DNA from: Actinernus sp. WN-2022
Lineage: Eukaryota; Cnidaria; Anthozoa; Actiniaria; Actinernidae
DNA length: 64,000 nucleotides
NCBI GenBank assembly: GCA_030867875.1
Contig: JAOWCC010000655.1
Coordinates: forward strand, 10,686,269-10,750,268
Direction of reading: 5' to 3'
The first letter of the stretch is position 1, and each line of letters begins with the position of its first letter. The notes beneath the pieces were generated by a model, which did no database searches, had not been told where the DNA came from, and saw only the letters and a program-made list of their open reading frames with translations. This document shows, one piece after another, positions 21,303 through 33,110 of this stretch. The translations under genes and the position numbers were made by a program.

Positions 21303-23262
21303 ATAGATAGATAGATAGATAGATTGCCTTTATTTAAACACGATTATGATTAAAGCACAAGGCTTATGGGGTCGTGTGTCTACTACTAAGAATATATAAC
21401 TGTACATCTATTTACAATACTAAAAATTACTAAGAATACTTACAAATGTAATAACTGTAATACTAAATTGAACTTACTAATAAATAATGATGCTAAGAGA
21501 GCTGCTAAAATGTTTTTTTCTAAAAATACAATACATTCATACTAGGCCTCAGTTAATGAGTGGAATCACAAGTAAATGAAGTCATCACTCTTAAATCTAG
21601 TAGAAGAGGCAGATGTAGTGTTAAACTTGAACTGTTCAAACACCGCTAATTTATTTAAACGACACTCAAGATCCTTATGTCCTGCATATACTATTGACTG
21701 ATCACTAGAAATAACACTATTCCATAAAACCGATCCACTATATACTGAACTGAATGTTGAAGGAATTTAGTATTAAAACGCGGTATTTCAAGGGAATCCG
21801 CTACTCTTAGATTATAACGGCTAGTCCTCTTAATTAATATCTGATCGCATAAAAAATCTGGTAACCTAGCGTGGAATGCCTTGTGCATTGTTTTAAACAA
21901 TACAAGCTTATGATAAATACTGAGTGAATACCAACTGGCAAGCTGCAGAGCATCTGCGGAAGATGTGTCTCTGGGGAGATTGTATATATTTTTTGCGGCT
22001 CTACTATGAAGCTTCTCAAGTGATGTAATATTTTCCGAATTATAACAACTCCCCCACAACACCATGCCATAGATCACCGAAGGCAGTATAACTGAGAAAT
22101 ATAGTTTCTCTAGTACATGTTTTGGCAGAAATCTAGATCTTTTCAGTAGCCCTAATTTATTAGCATAACTCTTTTTCAGTTCTACTGTATGTGGGATCCA
22201 ACTTAAGTTATTATCAACCGTCATGCCTAATAGTCGGGATTTCTTAACCCACTTAATTTGAGAGTTCCCTATTCTCACAGGTGCAATCGGTCCCATAGTA
22301 TAACTAGAACGCATAATCAGCATAGCCTCGCACTTGTTTGGGTGTGGTGTAAGCCTGTTATTGAGGCACCAGACGTAAAGTTCCTGAAGAGCTTCATTTA
22401 ACTGAGCAACCGCCTGGTCAGCGTCCTTATTAATACAGTAAACCGTGGTGTCGTCGGCGTACATGTAGACCTGGCCAGAAGTGACGGAAGAAGGAAGGTC
22501 GTTAGTAAATAAGGTGAATAAGGTTGGTCTTAGGACCGAACCTTAAGGAATACCGTAAGTCACTAGTAATACACCTGATTTAACTCCGTTGACGACTGTG
22601 TATTGGCGCCTGTCTTGAAGGTAGTTCTTTATCCATTTCAATAGCGTGCCGTTAACGCCAAAGTCCCGTTGTAATTTCGCCTCGAGCACATCATGATCAA
22701 CGCTGTCAAATGCTTTCTTAAAATCGATGAAAGCCACAGCAACGGCATTACCCGAGTCCACAGCTCTCCTCCACACTTCCGTTAAATTCATCAGCAATAG
22801 TTCCGTTGAATAGCCCGACCTGTACGCCCATTACCTATCGGAGACCATCATATTTACCCTGAACACGTGATTAACAAGCCTGTCGTTGACCTCGGACTCC
22901 AAAACCTTGCTTGGTATACTTAGTAACGATACTGGTCTGTAGTTACCACTTTCCACGCAGAGAACACTGACTGTACCTCTCTCGATACTGTATTGGTATA
23001 AACTTACCAACGCTGGTGCGATTGCATCTCCCGCCAATCTCAAAAGCTTCGATTGGATATTATCTGGTCCTGATGATTTTTTCACCTTAAGTGTTCTTAG
23101 TTTATGTAGAATAACGTTGGCGTTTACCTTAAAATCGGTTAATTGGGGTACATCTAGAGTTCTGTCGGCGGTACGTTGATCGTTTACCGCTGGAGGTAAT
23201 AGATTAGAAAGTTCTTCTCCTATGTTTGCAAAAAATGAGTTTATTATGCATTTGTCAGTTTA
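21303..23262 (-). mobile_element. 5'-truncated LINE (CR1/L2/Rex-like)
   Basis: This is a non-LTR retrotransposon on the minus strand. Its 3' end carries a tetranucleotide tail, (TAGA)n on the plus strand at 21303-21324, preceded by a 3' untranslated region of about 240 bp. The coding part begins within the reverse transcriptase at about 23262, so the endonuclease and ORF1 are missing: a typical 5'-truncated insertion. A tandem tetramer tail instead of poly(A) fits CR1/L2/Rex-type elements; the exact clade needs a phylogeny. Confidence 0.85.
21566..23262 (-). pseudogene. LINE reverse transcriptase remnant
   Basis: Encodes most of a non-LTR reverse transcriptase, which copies the element's RNA at a nicked target. 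In order: a finger region with SSGPDNI and NYRPVSLL (23085-22860), palm motif A FIDFKKAFDSVDH (about 22735-22697), thumb-side motif IKNYLQDRRQ, the PQGSVL-type block near 22545, and catalytic YADD at about 22461-22450. The three open segments are in one frame, separated only by TAA at about 22828-22830 (where Gln before WAYRSGYS is expected) and at about 22540-22542 (Gln of the PQGS motif expected). A frameshift near 21757 displaces the C-terminus, whose proper frame can be followed to a stop at 21566. Inactive, but recently so. Confidence 0.85.
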
Positions 23263-24048
23263 GAACCCCAGCTAAACTAAAATAAAAAATAGCCAACATC
23301 TCCTTGTATTAAAACAGTTTTATTTAATTAACCTATCAACCTGTACAACTTTTAAATCATCTTGCCCGCTCTACTTTAAATACAAATAATCTTGCTCGCT
23401 CTATTTGTAACGGCCATTTTCCTATGACATCAGCTTTTTCATTACAAAAATAACGTATTATTCTCGCATTTATAATCGTCATCCGAATCAGCCGTTTTGT
23501 TTTGACGACAATAACAAGGTTTTGTTCGGATGAAACGCAGGCTAGCTAAAAGCTGACACGTACATAAAATAGACAGAACTATACGAAGGAGAATTCTCTG
23601 CTTTCGTTTTGGACTCTCCGGAGAAAATCGCTCCTACTGCAGCTCCGCTATACCAAAGGTCAGGCTCAAGCGGAAAAATAGTACGAAATGGAATTTTAAC
23701 AGCGACTTGATCCACTCTAAACTCGAGAAACCTCAATGATCTACACATCAAAATGCTGAAAATATATTGTCCCATTTGAATACAGCAGTAACAAGTCAGT
23801 TCAGACATGCGTATTCAAGCTAAACCCAGTTTTCCTCTGCTTGGTCGTCCATAAACCTGGAACACCTTGTAAAAATTCATTACAAATCCCGCAAGCAAAT
23901 CTAAATTAGACCCTTCGAAATCTTAACATAATGACTCCACAGAGTTACCAGTCGTAGATTAGATGTTACTTAACTTTGACTCTAGCGTAAGAAGAGGTTA
24001 TGACTCATTTTATTTGTTTTAGAAGGCAAAATAACTCCCCAAACCATG
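23263..24048. other. Non-coding; orphan ORF and short repeats
   Basis: A direct duplication of an AATCWTCTTGCYCGCTCTA unit lies at about 23356-23405. A small hairpin GTCATCCGAA...TTCGGATGA spans about 23479-23532. The minus-strand frame 23542-23808 (88 codons) has no domain I recognise. It starts with a Cys-rich, hydrophobic stretch and could be an exon or repeat remnant, but nothing supports expression. Confidence 0.35.
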
Positions 24049-27000
24049 TATTTTCGAGTTAGCCGATTGCATATTTTAAATTTTTGAGTTAGTCAGTCAC
24101 CGGTTATCGATATGTAGGCTTTTATGCGCAATTACTTTGATATGTAAACGAAATAGAAAACACCTTTTCCGTGTTCTCATAGTAAAAATGGAACGATTAA
24201 AAAGAGTGAGATGTATATGATGCCATTTCTTTGATATTTTTTGCTCTTATTTATGGAAGAGATCCATCGAGGTGACCGTGTGACACGAATGACAAGCAAC
24301 AGTTCCAGTAACCAATTTAAACTATGCAATGAGTAACACAGAACTCCTATTTTGCTAAGTGGGACGACCTTAATATGATATAAATAAACTGACCTGTAAG
24401 CAAGATAATAAAGAGGAATTGTTTCATTTGGTGTTGTGGTCGTTGTCTTTGGTGTTGTTTTGAACGATACAACTGTTCTTCTAGATTTAAAAATAACGAT
24501 ATTAAAACAGATTTAAGATGCTCTTCAAAGATCAATAATGATTTTCTTAATAAGTCGAATAATTTTAAGGATTCGCGCATTTTTAGAAAAAAAGGTTATT
24601 CTTGAGTTACTCTATATGGCTCTTCGAGACCAAATTAACTCCAGCGTATGGGATGAACTGAGAGCTCGAAGACTCGCTCGAAGTCTCGCTCGTTCGTTTT
24701 CTCAAACTTCACAACGAGTGAATTAATCTCGTACAAAACACTTCATATGCTGTTATCTGTTTATTATACATCATACGAGAATGATATGTTTGTTGTCGTT
24801 AACTTACGATACTATAAAAGTACTGAGAGCTCACTCGGAAATTACAGTAAGTTTAGTCGATAAGAAGCTTCACGCTTGGCACAAATGACGCTAAAATCTA
24901 TCACTTTGCTATATTTTCAAAAGTTTCCAACGTAGAAGATTGATTTTTTGTGGAAGGATGAAGACGGATGACCTAAACGAAATCCGATGCTTTGAACTAC
25001 CGTAGACATTTTGATGACGTCACAGTTACGTCATATATCCATTTATAATAGGTTTCTCGATGTTTTCAATTACCTTTAACATCAGTAAATTTTATATTTT
25101 CGATTTCCCATCATGTCGACAACAAAGAAACCGAAAACCCTAGTTCGATTGGTTAAGAGGGAGAAAAGTTATGAAATTTTAAATTTTGGCAATATTCAAT
25201 ACAGAACCATTTACAAAATAACTTCTTAATTCATCTATTAGAGTTGAAAATATTTGTTTACGACAATCTAGCAATCAAAAGAGTAAATCGGTACCCACAA
25301 CCGTATGTTTTTAGAATTTTCAATTTTGAGAGGAAATACTTTAAAATTCACAGTGAAAAAGAGGAAACGTCATTATGACGTCATACCTTTTTTTAAATTG
25401 TCTTTTAAAAATAACTATTCGAGAATTTTTCAGGTTTTAAAGAGGAACTGTACTTACTGTACACTGAATCGCCGCAATATGGTCTTTTTTATGTTTCTTC
25501 AATTTAGAAAGCATGACTGATGTCAGACCCATGACGTCAGAAAATATGACGTCACAGGAAACTTCAGTTCTTAATAACTCAGCAAATATTTATCGTAGAG
25601 ACTTTAAAATTGCGGCAATCAAAAACACACATTTATGTTGTTGTGATAACATGCTTTATTTCAAACGTATTGGTAACGCACAATTTGACCATAAAAGGAG
25701 TCGTTCGTTATGACGTCACACTAACGTCAATATACAAATGTGTTTGATCCTAAAGATGTTATTACATTTTAATATTAACATACGAAAATTTCGTTAAATT
25801 TGACAGCGAATTAAACAAGATGTGCTGGTTTATATATTTTTGGCTCGCTTTTAGTGATCGATTTTGAGGTAACTTATGCCATGCGTGCTTTAGGACACGT
25901 ATCGATCGATTGTGTTCTCGTTATATGGACTTATGGTCTTTGGAAACAGCTGCATGTTTGGTTGGTTCCAAACAGTTTGCTTCAACTTCAGAAGCCATGG
26001 CTGCCATGTTGGCTCATGCTTTTGCTCCAATCTCGTTCACAAAACTGTTTTGGTCTTACGCACTAAACGTGGCACTCTAAGCATATATGTCGACGGTCCC
26101 TTATTGATCAAAGAACAAAGCTTTTTTCCCAAACATAAACAAAAGTTATTAGACAATGAGACTTAAAATACACTCTTTCAACGGAGCCTTCAAAACATTC
26201 AAAACGATGAATAGAGCCTTTCAAAAAAATAAAACAAAACGTCAAAAGTGATAAAAGAAAGTTGCGTGAATAATCACTTTGATTACTGAGTCATATCTCA
26301 ATCGGTCATTACGGGGTGGTTTTCAAACTTTTCAAACGAAAATGCATAAAGCGCACAATGGAGATAAGAAAAGGTAAAATGGAAATAAAAAGGTAAATCC
26401 TCCGTGAGCACTGTACGATGTATTTAGCTAACTTACTAGAATCGATAGAATAAAAATAACCAAATAAAAAGAATTGAGATCGTAAAGCAAAGATTACAAC
26501 TGGTTATAGCGCGTTAGGAAATCAATATACAAGTACCCACGCTGTCACTTTTATGTGACGATGTGAGAAAAAGATTTCGATGACATTTGGAAAGACATTT
26601 CAAGGCTACTAGTCGTCACGATTTTCTAATATAAGGCAGTCAATATTTTCTTCGCTGTTTCCCTTCCACACGATCGCTTTCCTGTCGTTTTCAACCATTC
26701 GCACGAAAACGCTAAAAGCACACGAAACGCACACATGCACACATGTAGATCAGATATTTTGATTGATATTACACGCGCGTTTTCGAAAACCTTCGTTCTT
26801 CCTGATAGACCTCCGATATCTAATTCGGAAAGCGTTTTCATAAAGCTGCGCTTTCGAAGGAAACGATTAACGCCTGTTCATCGCTTACGTGTGGACGGAG
26901 CGTGCCTCCGTTTTGATGCAAAAACGTATACGGGTGGTCAGGTCCGGCCATAATTACTGTTGCCGATCTTCGGCCGGCCTGTGAAAAATCGTCTTAGGGA

Positions 27001-27510
27001 CGGACCATTTGAAAATTGATTGGGGGGGGGGGGGGATGGGGGGGGGGGTACCGCAAATCCCCCAAAAAAATTGAGCAAGCCGAATTTGCACAGAAAAAAG
27101 AGCGAACGAGCCGAAATCACCCCGGAAAAAAATCGAGCAAGGGTGAAACTTTGTTCATTAGCTGAAACAGGTTCAGCCAATGTTTAGTATCTAGAACACA
27201 GGAAACCAGTGTTTTAGAGAGCAGTAAAATCTCAAACATTTTCGCTCGGGCCTTTGGCCCTCGCAATATTTCAATACATTCTGCTTTTTTCTTCCATACG
27301 CAGGACGGTATATTATCTAAGCTCATAATCAAAGGCACATTCCCATATAGGACAGATAATGCATTCGTGTACAAGAGATTAGTTATATAGTTATATATGC
27401 CAATATTGAGCACTTTTTAATTTTTTGTTTTATTTGAGACTACGGAACAATGCAATATGATGCACTACAATACAATATGATGCACGAATTAACAGTACAA
27501 TTTTAAGTAT
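24049..27510 (+). repeat. Repeat unit A1 (full, with CACTA-like insert)
   Basis: About 2.45 kb of unit A plus the 1.02-kb insert at 24871-25887. Landmarks in order: GTTAGTCAGTCACCGG, a GCTCTTCGAGACCAAATT block, ACGAGTGAATTAATCTCG, TCGATCGATTGTGTTCTC, the GGGACGGACCATTTG block with a G-run (about 26996-27048), and a tail near GATGCACGAATTAACAG. Minus-strand frames at 24347-24580 and 27117-27413 recur in other copies but have no recognised domain. A1 and A5 lack a roughly 170-bp segment present in A2-A4 and A6-A8. Confidence 0.75.
24871..25887. mobile_element. 1017-bp CACTA-like element, CTT TSD
   Basis: The ends are CACGCTTGGCA and, read inward from the right, CACGCATGGCA. CTT flanks both sides (24868-24870, 25888-25890). 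The other A copies have the uninterrupted site AAGCTTTAGGAC (for example about 28491-28500), so both ends and the 3-bp duplication are confirmed by an empty site. A CAC start and 3-bp TSD match EnSpm/CACTA elements (inference). Inside are five TGACGTCA palindromes (25015, 25376, 25532, 25547, 25711). No transposase; small frames only. Confidence 0.85.
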
Positions 27511-28651
27511 CGATTGCATATTTTGTTAGTCAGTCACCGGATATCGATATGTAGGCTTTTGTACAATTACTTTGATTTGTAAACGAAATAGAAAACACCT
27601 CTTTCGTGTTCTCATAGTAAAAATGTGGAACGATTAAAAAGAGTGCGATGTATATGATGCCATTTCTTTGATATTTTTGGCTCTTATTTAAGGGAAGAGA
27701 TCCAGCAAGGTGACCGTGTGACACGAATGACAAGCAACAGTTCCAGTAACCAATTTAAACTATGCAATGAGTAACACAGAACTCCTATTTTGCTAAGTGT
27801 GCTGAACCTTAATGGGACGACCTTAATATAAATAAATATAAATAAACTGACCTGTAAAGCAGGATAATAAAGAGAAATTGTTTCATTTGGTGTTGTGGTC
27901 GTTGTCTTTGGTGTTGTTTTGAACGATACAACTGTTCTTCTAGATTTAAAAATAACGATATTAAAACAGATTTAAGATGCTCTTCAAAGATCAATAATGA
28001 TTTTCTTAATAAGTCGAATAATTTTAAGGATTCGCGCATTTTTGATAAATAAATAGGTTATTCTTGAATTACTCTATACTGGCTCTTCGAGACCAAATTG
28101 ATAACTCCAGCGTATGGGATGACTCCCTGCCCTGAGACTTGACAATGAGGTTAGTTCATAAAAAAATATAAAAAAATATTTTTTACTTAAACACTATATC
28201 TGATCCGCAAATACACCATATTATATACAGACCCAATAACTCAGTCTACTTTTTGATATTTTCAGGAGTCGCAATTATCTGATTATTACGTCACTCGCTC
28301 GTTCGTTTTCTCAAACTTCACAACGAGTGAATTAATCTCGTACAAAACACTTCATATGCTGTTATCTGTTTATTATACATCATACGAGAATGATATGTTT
28401 GCTCCACATATGTTTGTTGTCGTTAACTTACGATACTATAAAAAGTAGTGAGAGCTCAGTCGGAAATTACACTAAGTTTAGTCGATAAGAAGCTTTAGGA
28501 CATGTATGATCGATTGTGTTCTCCTTATATGGTATTTGGAAACAGCTGCATGTTTGGTTGGTTCCCAATAGCTTGCTTCAACTCCAGAAGCGATGGCCGC
28601 CATGTTGGCTCATGCTTTTGCTCCAATCTCGGTCACAAAACTGTTTTGGTC
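27511..28651 (+). repeat. Repeat unit A2 (truncated at the TTAA element)
   Basis: First roughly 1.14 kb of unit A, directly following A1, ending exactly at the TTAA where the element at 28652 begins. The uninterrupted continuation, TTGGTCTTAATGCGGCAC, is seen in A3 and A5. It is essentially identical to A6 (45352-46494), including variants not found in the other A copies. Confidence 0.75.
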
Positions 28652-29377
28652 TTAAGGTTATCGTATAGCATCAGAGCCGAATTTCTCAACAAAAATATTT
28701 TCAAGTAAAAACAAAGTTTAGAGTGTAAGTATCCAACGTAAAAAAAAATTTCAAAAAGAAACATTTTACCGGATGATGCGTTACATATTTTGATTGACAG
28801 CTCATACACCACATCAATCGTCATGAGCATTCAACCGTAGCTAAGCACGGGAGTCGTTGTTGACAGTTCAGTTCGGAGTTCGCTCTGTGGCTTGTTGTCA
28901 ACGTTCTATCGAATCTATCACCTATTCATAACACTCATAATGATATGCGAATATGAAATAAGGTACAATAATACCCAATTTACAGCTAGGTGTGCATAGG
29001 CACGTGGATGACGCTACGAGATGACTATAAAATACAGAATCAACGTAGGACACTCCCTTCTTGCTCAGTTCTCCAGCGGAACAGTGGTCAGACAAGCGGC
29101 CCACCCACCCTCCCTCCAGATTCGCGTGGGTCGTATTCCCCTGACAATCTAAGCCAAGCTTGGCTTAGACCGCTGATCAGTATTTCTCCCACACCTTAAT
29201 TCAACTGAGTATGAATGTGAGTGTCATTTAGTGTATTCGCTAAAATTGTCCGTAGATGTCTTCTTCAAAACATGTATCTGGTCCTTGGAGTTCAAGAAAG
29301 AGGAAAAATCAAAGAAATGTTCGAAATTATATAATCTTATTACCACTGGCTAAACTGTTTTGTAGTACATTATGCAA

Positions 29378-29960
29378 TGGTCAATTGAAACTCCGCCGGC
29401 CCCCGACCCCGGGGACATACCTGGGAATGTAACATTTATACAGTGTTACATTTAATTTTGACCTTCTCCCCGCCGGGACAGTTGGCTGTTACAATACCCG
29501 CCCCTATGGGCCCGGTATATGCATCAGAATGTTCAATTGGGAGGAGGCATTGATAAATTGAATATACATAATTAAATTTGTTGTTCCATTATTTGAAAAA
29601 TTACATTTTATGAAGCACATTTTCTATCACTATACATGCTTTCCGCACTTTTATTGGCTCCACCATATCAGAAACCGTTATCTGTCAACAAAAAACAACA
29701 ATGCGACAAAGGAATATAAAGGAAATGGCACGCAGCTTTCATCTGATATTGATACACGTTGATGCTCGGACCCAGTCCCGCTCTGTCGTGGCTGGCGTTA
29801 CAACCACCGCTAAAATCCCCGCAAATTTTGCAAATCGTTACTTTCCCCGTTCCACCGGAGAAATGCAGCGATAAATGTGAATTATTCCACGGCCATGTCC
29901 CCGTTAATGCCCCGCTATGTCCCGGAGGTCGGTGGGCCGGGGTTTCAATTGACTTGTGCA
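29378..29960. repeat. Imperfect inverted repeat inside element E
   Basis: GGTCAATTGAAACTCCG (from about 29380) and its complement at about 29940-29957 start diverged GC-rich arms containing GGGGACATA-type motifs. The interior is AT-rich. Adjacent TATAAA-like and basic ORF sequences lie just to the right. Function unknown. Confidence 0.4.
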
Positions 29961-30170
29961 TTAGGCCGCTTGGTTCCTCTTAAAAAGTATTTCTACAATA
30001 ACACGCCAAATCTCTGACATTTTCCGGAGCATATATTCGCGGGCTGATTCTTCGAGTAATTTATCTGTCCCCGTGCTCTGGACTTGATTCTTTTCTTTCG
30101 TCTTTCGCGTCCATTTGGTCTGCTTGGGTTTTGCCTTCTTCTTGTCTTTAGCTGGTTTATCCTTTGCCAT
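29961..30170 (-). CDS. Small lysine-rich hypothetical ORF
   Basis: 69 codons, not recognised. Residues 1-30 are very rich in Lys (MAKDKPAKDKKKAKPKQ...), which would suit nucleic-acid binding or nuclear/nucleolar targeting. Residues 37-69 could form one amphipathic helix. Just upstream on the minus strand are a TATAAA-like motif and two GAGTTAGTTTTC/GCG-type repeats (about 30175-30235). The identical copy in block II (47804-48013) only reflects the recent duplication and is not evidence of selection. It could be a remnant of an element-encoded protein or chance. Confidence 0.2.
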   Translation of the reverse strand: MAKDKPAKDKKKAKPKQTKWTRKTKEKNQVQSTGTDKLLEESAREYMLRKMSEIWRVIVEILFKRNQAA

Positions 30171-30916
30171 TGCCTTTATATGAAGAGTGATTGAAAACTA
30201 ACTCAACTGAGCGCGAAACTAACTCAAATGAACGCGAAGACCTTTGATTGTGCTGGGTAGGTACTTCATATATGGCTGCTTTCATGCCGCTGAGAAATTG
30301 GCGGGAAGTTTTGACAGTGACATTTCCCAGTCACGCTCTGGTTGAACATCATTGGCTGCTTTATATAGAAGGTGTTTGATTGCTGTGAAAGAGGCGGGGC
30401 ACCAGAATCAGTCTCGCCGGCCGGCTAAAACTTTTCAGAGCGTTTTCTTGACTTTCTGTTTTCGTTCTAAACATAGTTTGAAAAAAGCTTCAACTGGACG
30501 CGTTTTTGTGCGAATTACTTCAAATTTTCACAGATTGTTCGCAATTATATCAGCTAAAACACTGTGTCGGCAATTTGTTTCATTTTTTAAAAGAGAGGCG
30601 CTGAGAGCGATTCCAGCATCTGTACTTGGATTGCGCGTTAGCGCAGTTTCACGAAGACCGAAATATCTTCACTGCGGAACGGCTTCGAATTTCCACAATC
30701 GCCGACAAAGTTTTGTAAACAAGATCTGTGGAAATCCAGAAAATTAAACAGTTCTTAAATTCATTAAATTGCTGTGGAGTTGGAGCTTTTGGAAGCCAAC
30801 TCGCTTCTTCGGAAAAGAAGTTCATTTTAAAATCGCACTTTTTATCAAAATTACAAACCTTAAGTACATCGTTGTAGCCAATTTCATAAGCTTTAAAATC
30901 GGCGTGTCTAAAACGC

Positions 30917-30987
30917 AGGTAACGGGTAGCGGGTAGCGGGTAACGGGTAGCGGTAGCGGGTAACGGGTAGCGGGTAACGGGTAACGT
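30917..30987. repeat. Left subterminal heptamer array of element F
   Basis: About ten units of GGTAACG/GGTAGCG directly inside the left TIR. Same unit, opposite orientation, as the right array at 33893-34092. The unit is seven bases, so this is not the TTAGGG telomere repeat. Confidence 0.85.
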
Positions 30988-31638
30988 TTTTTTTTTAATT
31001 ATATAAGTATAAAAAATAGAAATAGCTCTATAATCCAATGCGCAATCAGTTGACAACTGTGTATCTTACGCGCTGCACCAGCAACCACGGTTACTCGTCA
31101 GTATACGTACGGTTTAGTTTGCATCTTTTTCTTTCGGTCTACCGTTGGCCCGTAAGGGCTTTTAACTATGAGGTAATGATGATCGAAAATCATGTATACG
31201 AATTATGCATTTGCTGTTAATTTTAAAAGTCGTAGTCAACTTGCTGTTGAATAAGAATTGTCTCTCGAAAACGTTTTTCCAGCATTCGTTATATAATATA
31301 TATCTTAGCTTTTTCGTATCTTTGGTGTAGAACAACCAAATGTAGGATGAAGTTGGATAAAAGCAATCTGTTTTGTACAAATGAGCATGCAAGTGCTTAA
31401 TTTTCAGAAACATGATTAAAACCATGGGTTAGTATTAGCTTCCAATCGATGAGAACGAGTCTGGCTATAGAACCAGAAGAAAGGGAAAATAACCCTGTCG
31501 CGCCACTTATAATTTGTATTGGGCCCATTGCCCAAGTGATTTTGGGCGATCTTTAAATATTAAAGAGAAGAAAATCCAAGAACATATTGTTTTTGGAGAT
31601 GTGATGGCCGGGGAGGCTTCAGGCACTTTTTTTACATC

Positions 31639-31790
31639 ACACTTCAGAGTTGTTTTTTTACTCCAGACTTTACTTTTTTTAGTTCAGACTTCAGAGTTGT
31701 TTTTACTCCAGACTTCAGAGTGTTGTTTTTATATCAGACTTTAGAGTTTTATTTTACTCCAGACTTCAGAGGTTTTTTTTTTAATCAGAC
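31639..31790. repeat. Degenerate minisatellite (CAGACTTCAGAG units)
   Basis: About six tandem units of roughly 24-28 bp built on ACTCCAGACTTCAGAGTT followed by T-runs. The plus-strand frames running through it (31514-31744, 31720-31929) are products of the repeat. Block II copy at 49482-49633. Confidence 0.7.
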
Positions 31791-31804
31791 TGCCTCGCTG
31801 GCAC

Positions 31805-31946
31805 TAGCCTGTTCACTGGCCCTGGATACTAAAAAAACTAAAAAATCGGACGTGAAGGAAGGGGAAATGGGGAGAGAAAGAGGCTTCTTTTCGCCACGTT
31901 TTATTATCGTCATTTTCCCCAGTATCTAGAGCCTGTGAACAGGCTA
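31805..31946. mobile_element. 142-bp MITE, 9-bp TSD CGCTGGCAC
   Basis: CGCTGGCAC lies on both sides (31796-31804 and 31947-31955). The TIRs are TAGCCTGTTCAC with a partly conserved extension to GATACT. The 9-bp TSD and TAGCCTG end resemble the MULE-like element at 12922. Identical copy in block II at 49648-49789. Confidence 0.7.
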
Positions 31947-32431
31947 CGCTGGCACAGTGCGTGAATCTCTAACGGTTGTTATCAATCGCAGATCTAGAAG
32001 AAAAGGTCCAATGATGCCTTGGGGGCGTTACCATGTCATCCATCGATTTATTGGCAATTTTTAGGGGATTAGGGAAGAGGCCAAAACAATGGTACTCTGG
32101 CGGGACCCAATTTTGATGGAAGGGAGGTCGTACATGGAACCCACCACCTATTTTGGCAAAATCTAGATTTTTGACAACAAATATCTTCTTGAATAAAATA
32201 CTTATTGAAGAAGTAACTATATTTCTAGTTTCTACAGTCAGAGAAGAACGTGTTTCTGCATTAAAATCAGGTATCCCTATTTTACAACGCGAGAAAATCA
32301 CGCTCGGAAAAAAGGGGTAGATGTATTTCCCGCCACCCACCACCTCCCCTGACAAAATTGGGTCTCATTCGAAATCCATTGTTTTGACCTCTTCCCTTAG
32401 TAATTAGCTTATTATTGTCTTCTTGGAGACA

Positions 32432-32587
32432 ATAGAGGTTTTGCACCACCACGTGATGGCAGCCATGTTGGTGGCCAGAACAATAGAATGTTATTCCTTT
32501 GAGATTTAATTTTTCACATGATTGAACAAATCTCATTGTTCTGGCCACCAACATGGCTGCCATCACGTGGTGGTGCAAAACCTCTAT
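32432..32587. mobile_element. 156-bp MITE with 53-bp perfect TIRs
   Basis: The left arm (ATAGAGGTTTTGCACCACC... to GAACAAT) is matched exactly by the right arm. A TA dinucleotide occurs at each end, compatible with a Tc1/mariner-type TA target (inference). The perfect arms imply a young insertion or strong folding. Minus-strand frames crossing it are artefacts. Block II copy at 50275-50430. Confidence 0.7.
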
Positions 32588-32899
32588 AGCTGGTGGATTT
32601 ATTAGTTTTTAGATTATTAGGGTTTTAATACCTTGCCAGAGTTTTTTCATGTTATTTATAAATTTGTGAAAATAGTTAAGGTAATTTATTTTTCTCGACT
32701 GAGTAAAATTAACGTATATCACGTTTGGTTTGTTGAGTAAGGGAACTAGTTTTATCTACCGTATATATAGCCAGTGGATGAATCAGTAATGCACGTCTGG
32801 ATAAGTGGCTTTTTTACTTTGAGCATCGAACTGTAACTTTTTTTAAAGTTTGGAACATACACTTTTTAAAATACACTGGAAAACTCGAACCGGCCCAGT

Positions 32900-33110
32900 T
32901 ACATGCAGACTTTGAAGGACTATGTAAACTGTCAGTTGTAAAATATGAGTAATATACAGACTTTGTAAACTTTTACAAAATGTATGTGAATGTATAAATT
33001 GATTTTTTTTACAAACACTCCATTTTACAGAGTAATACATTTAGAGAAATGTTCTACTCAAAAATGTTTGTATTAAAAAGGACGTAAATGGTTCGATTTT
33101 TTCCAGTGAT
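32900..33110 (-). repeat. Dispersed repeat, family R copy 2
   Basis: Reverse-orientation relative of 3579-3742, sharing TCGAACCATTTAC and CTTCAAAGTC ends and the ACTCTGTAAAAT block. The TTAA at 33073-33076 inside it is the empty target of the 4.86-kb element present in block II. Confidence 0.5.

Noticed and set aside
27117..27413. Conserved ORF in unit A as a real gene
   Set aside because: It recurs only in near-identical recent copies, so conservation is uninformative; no domain recognised.
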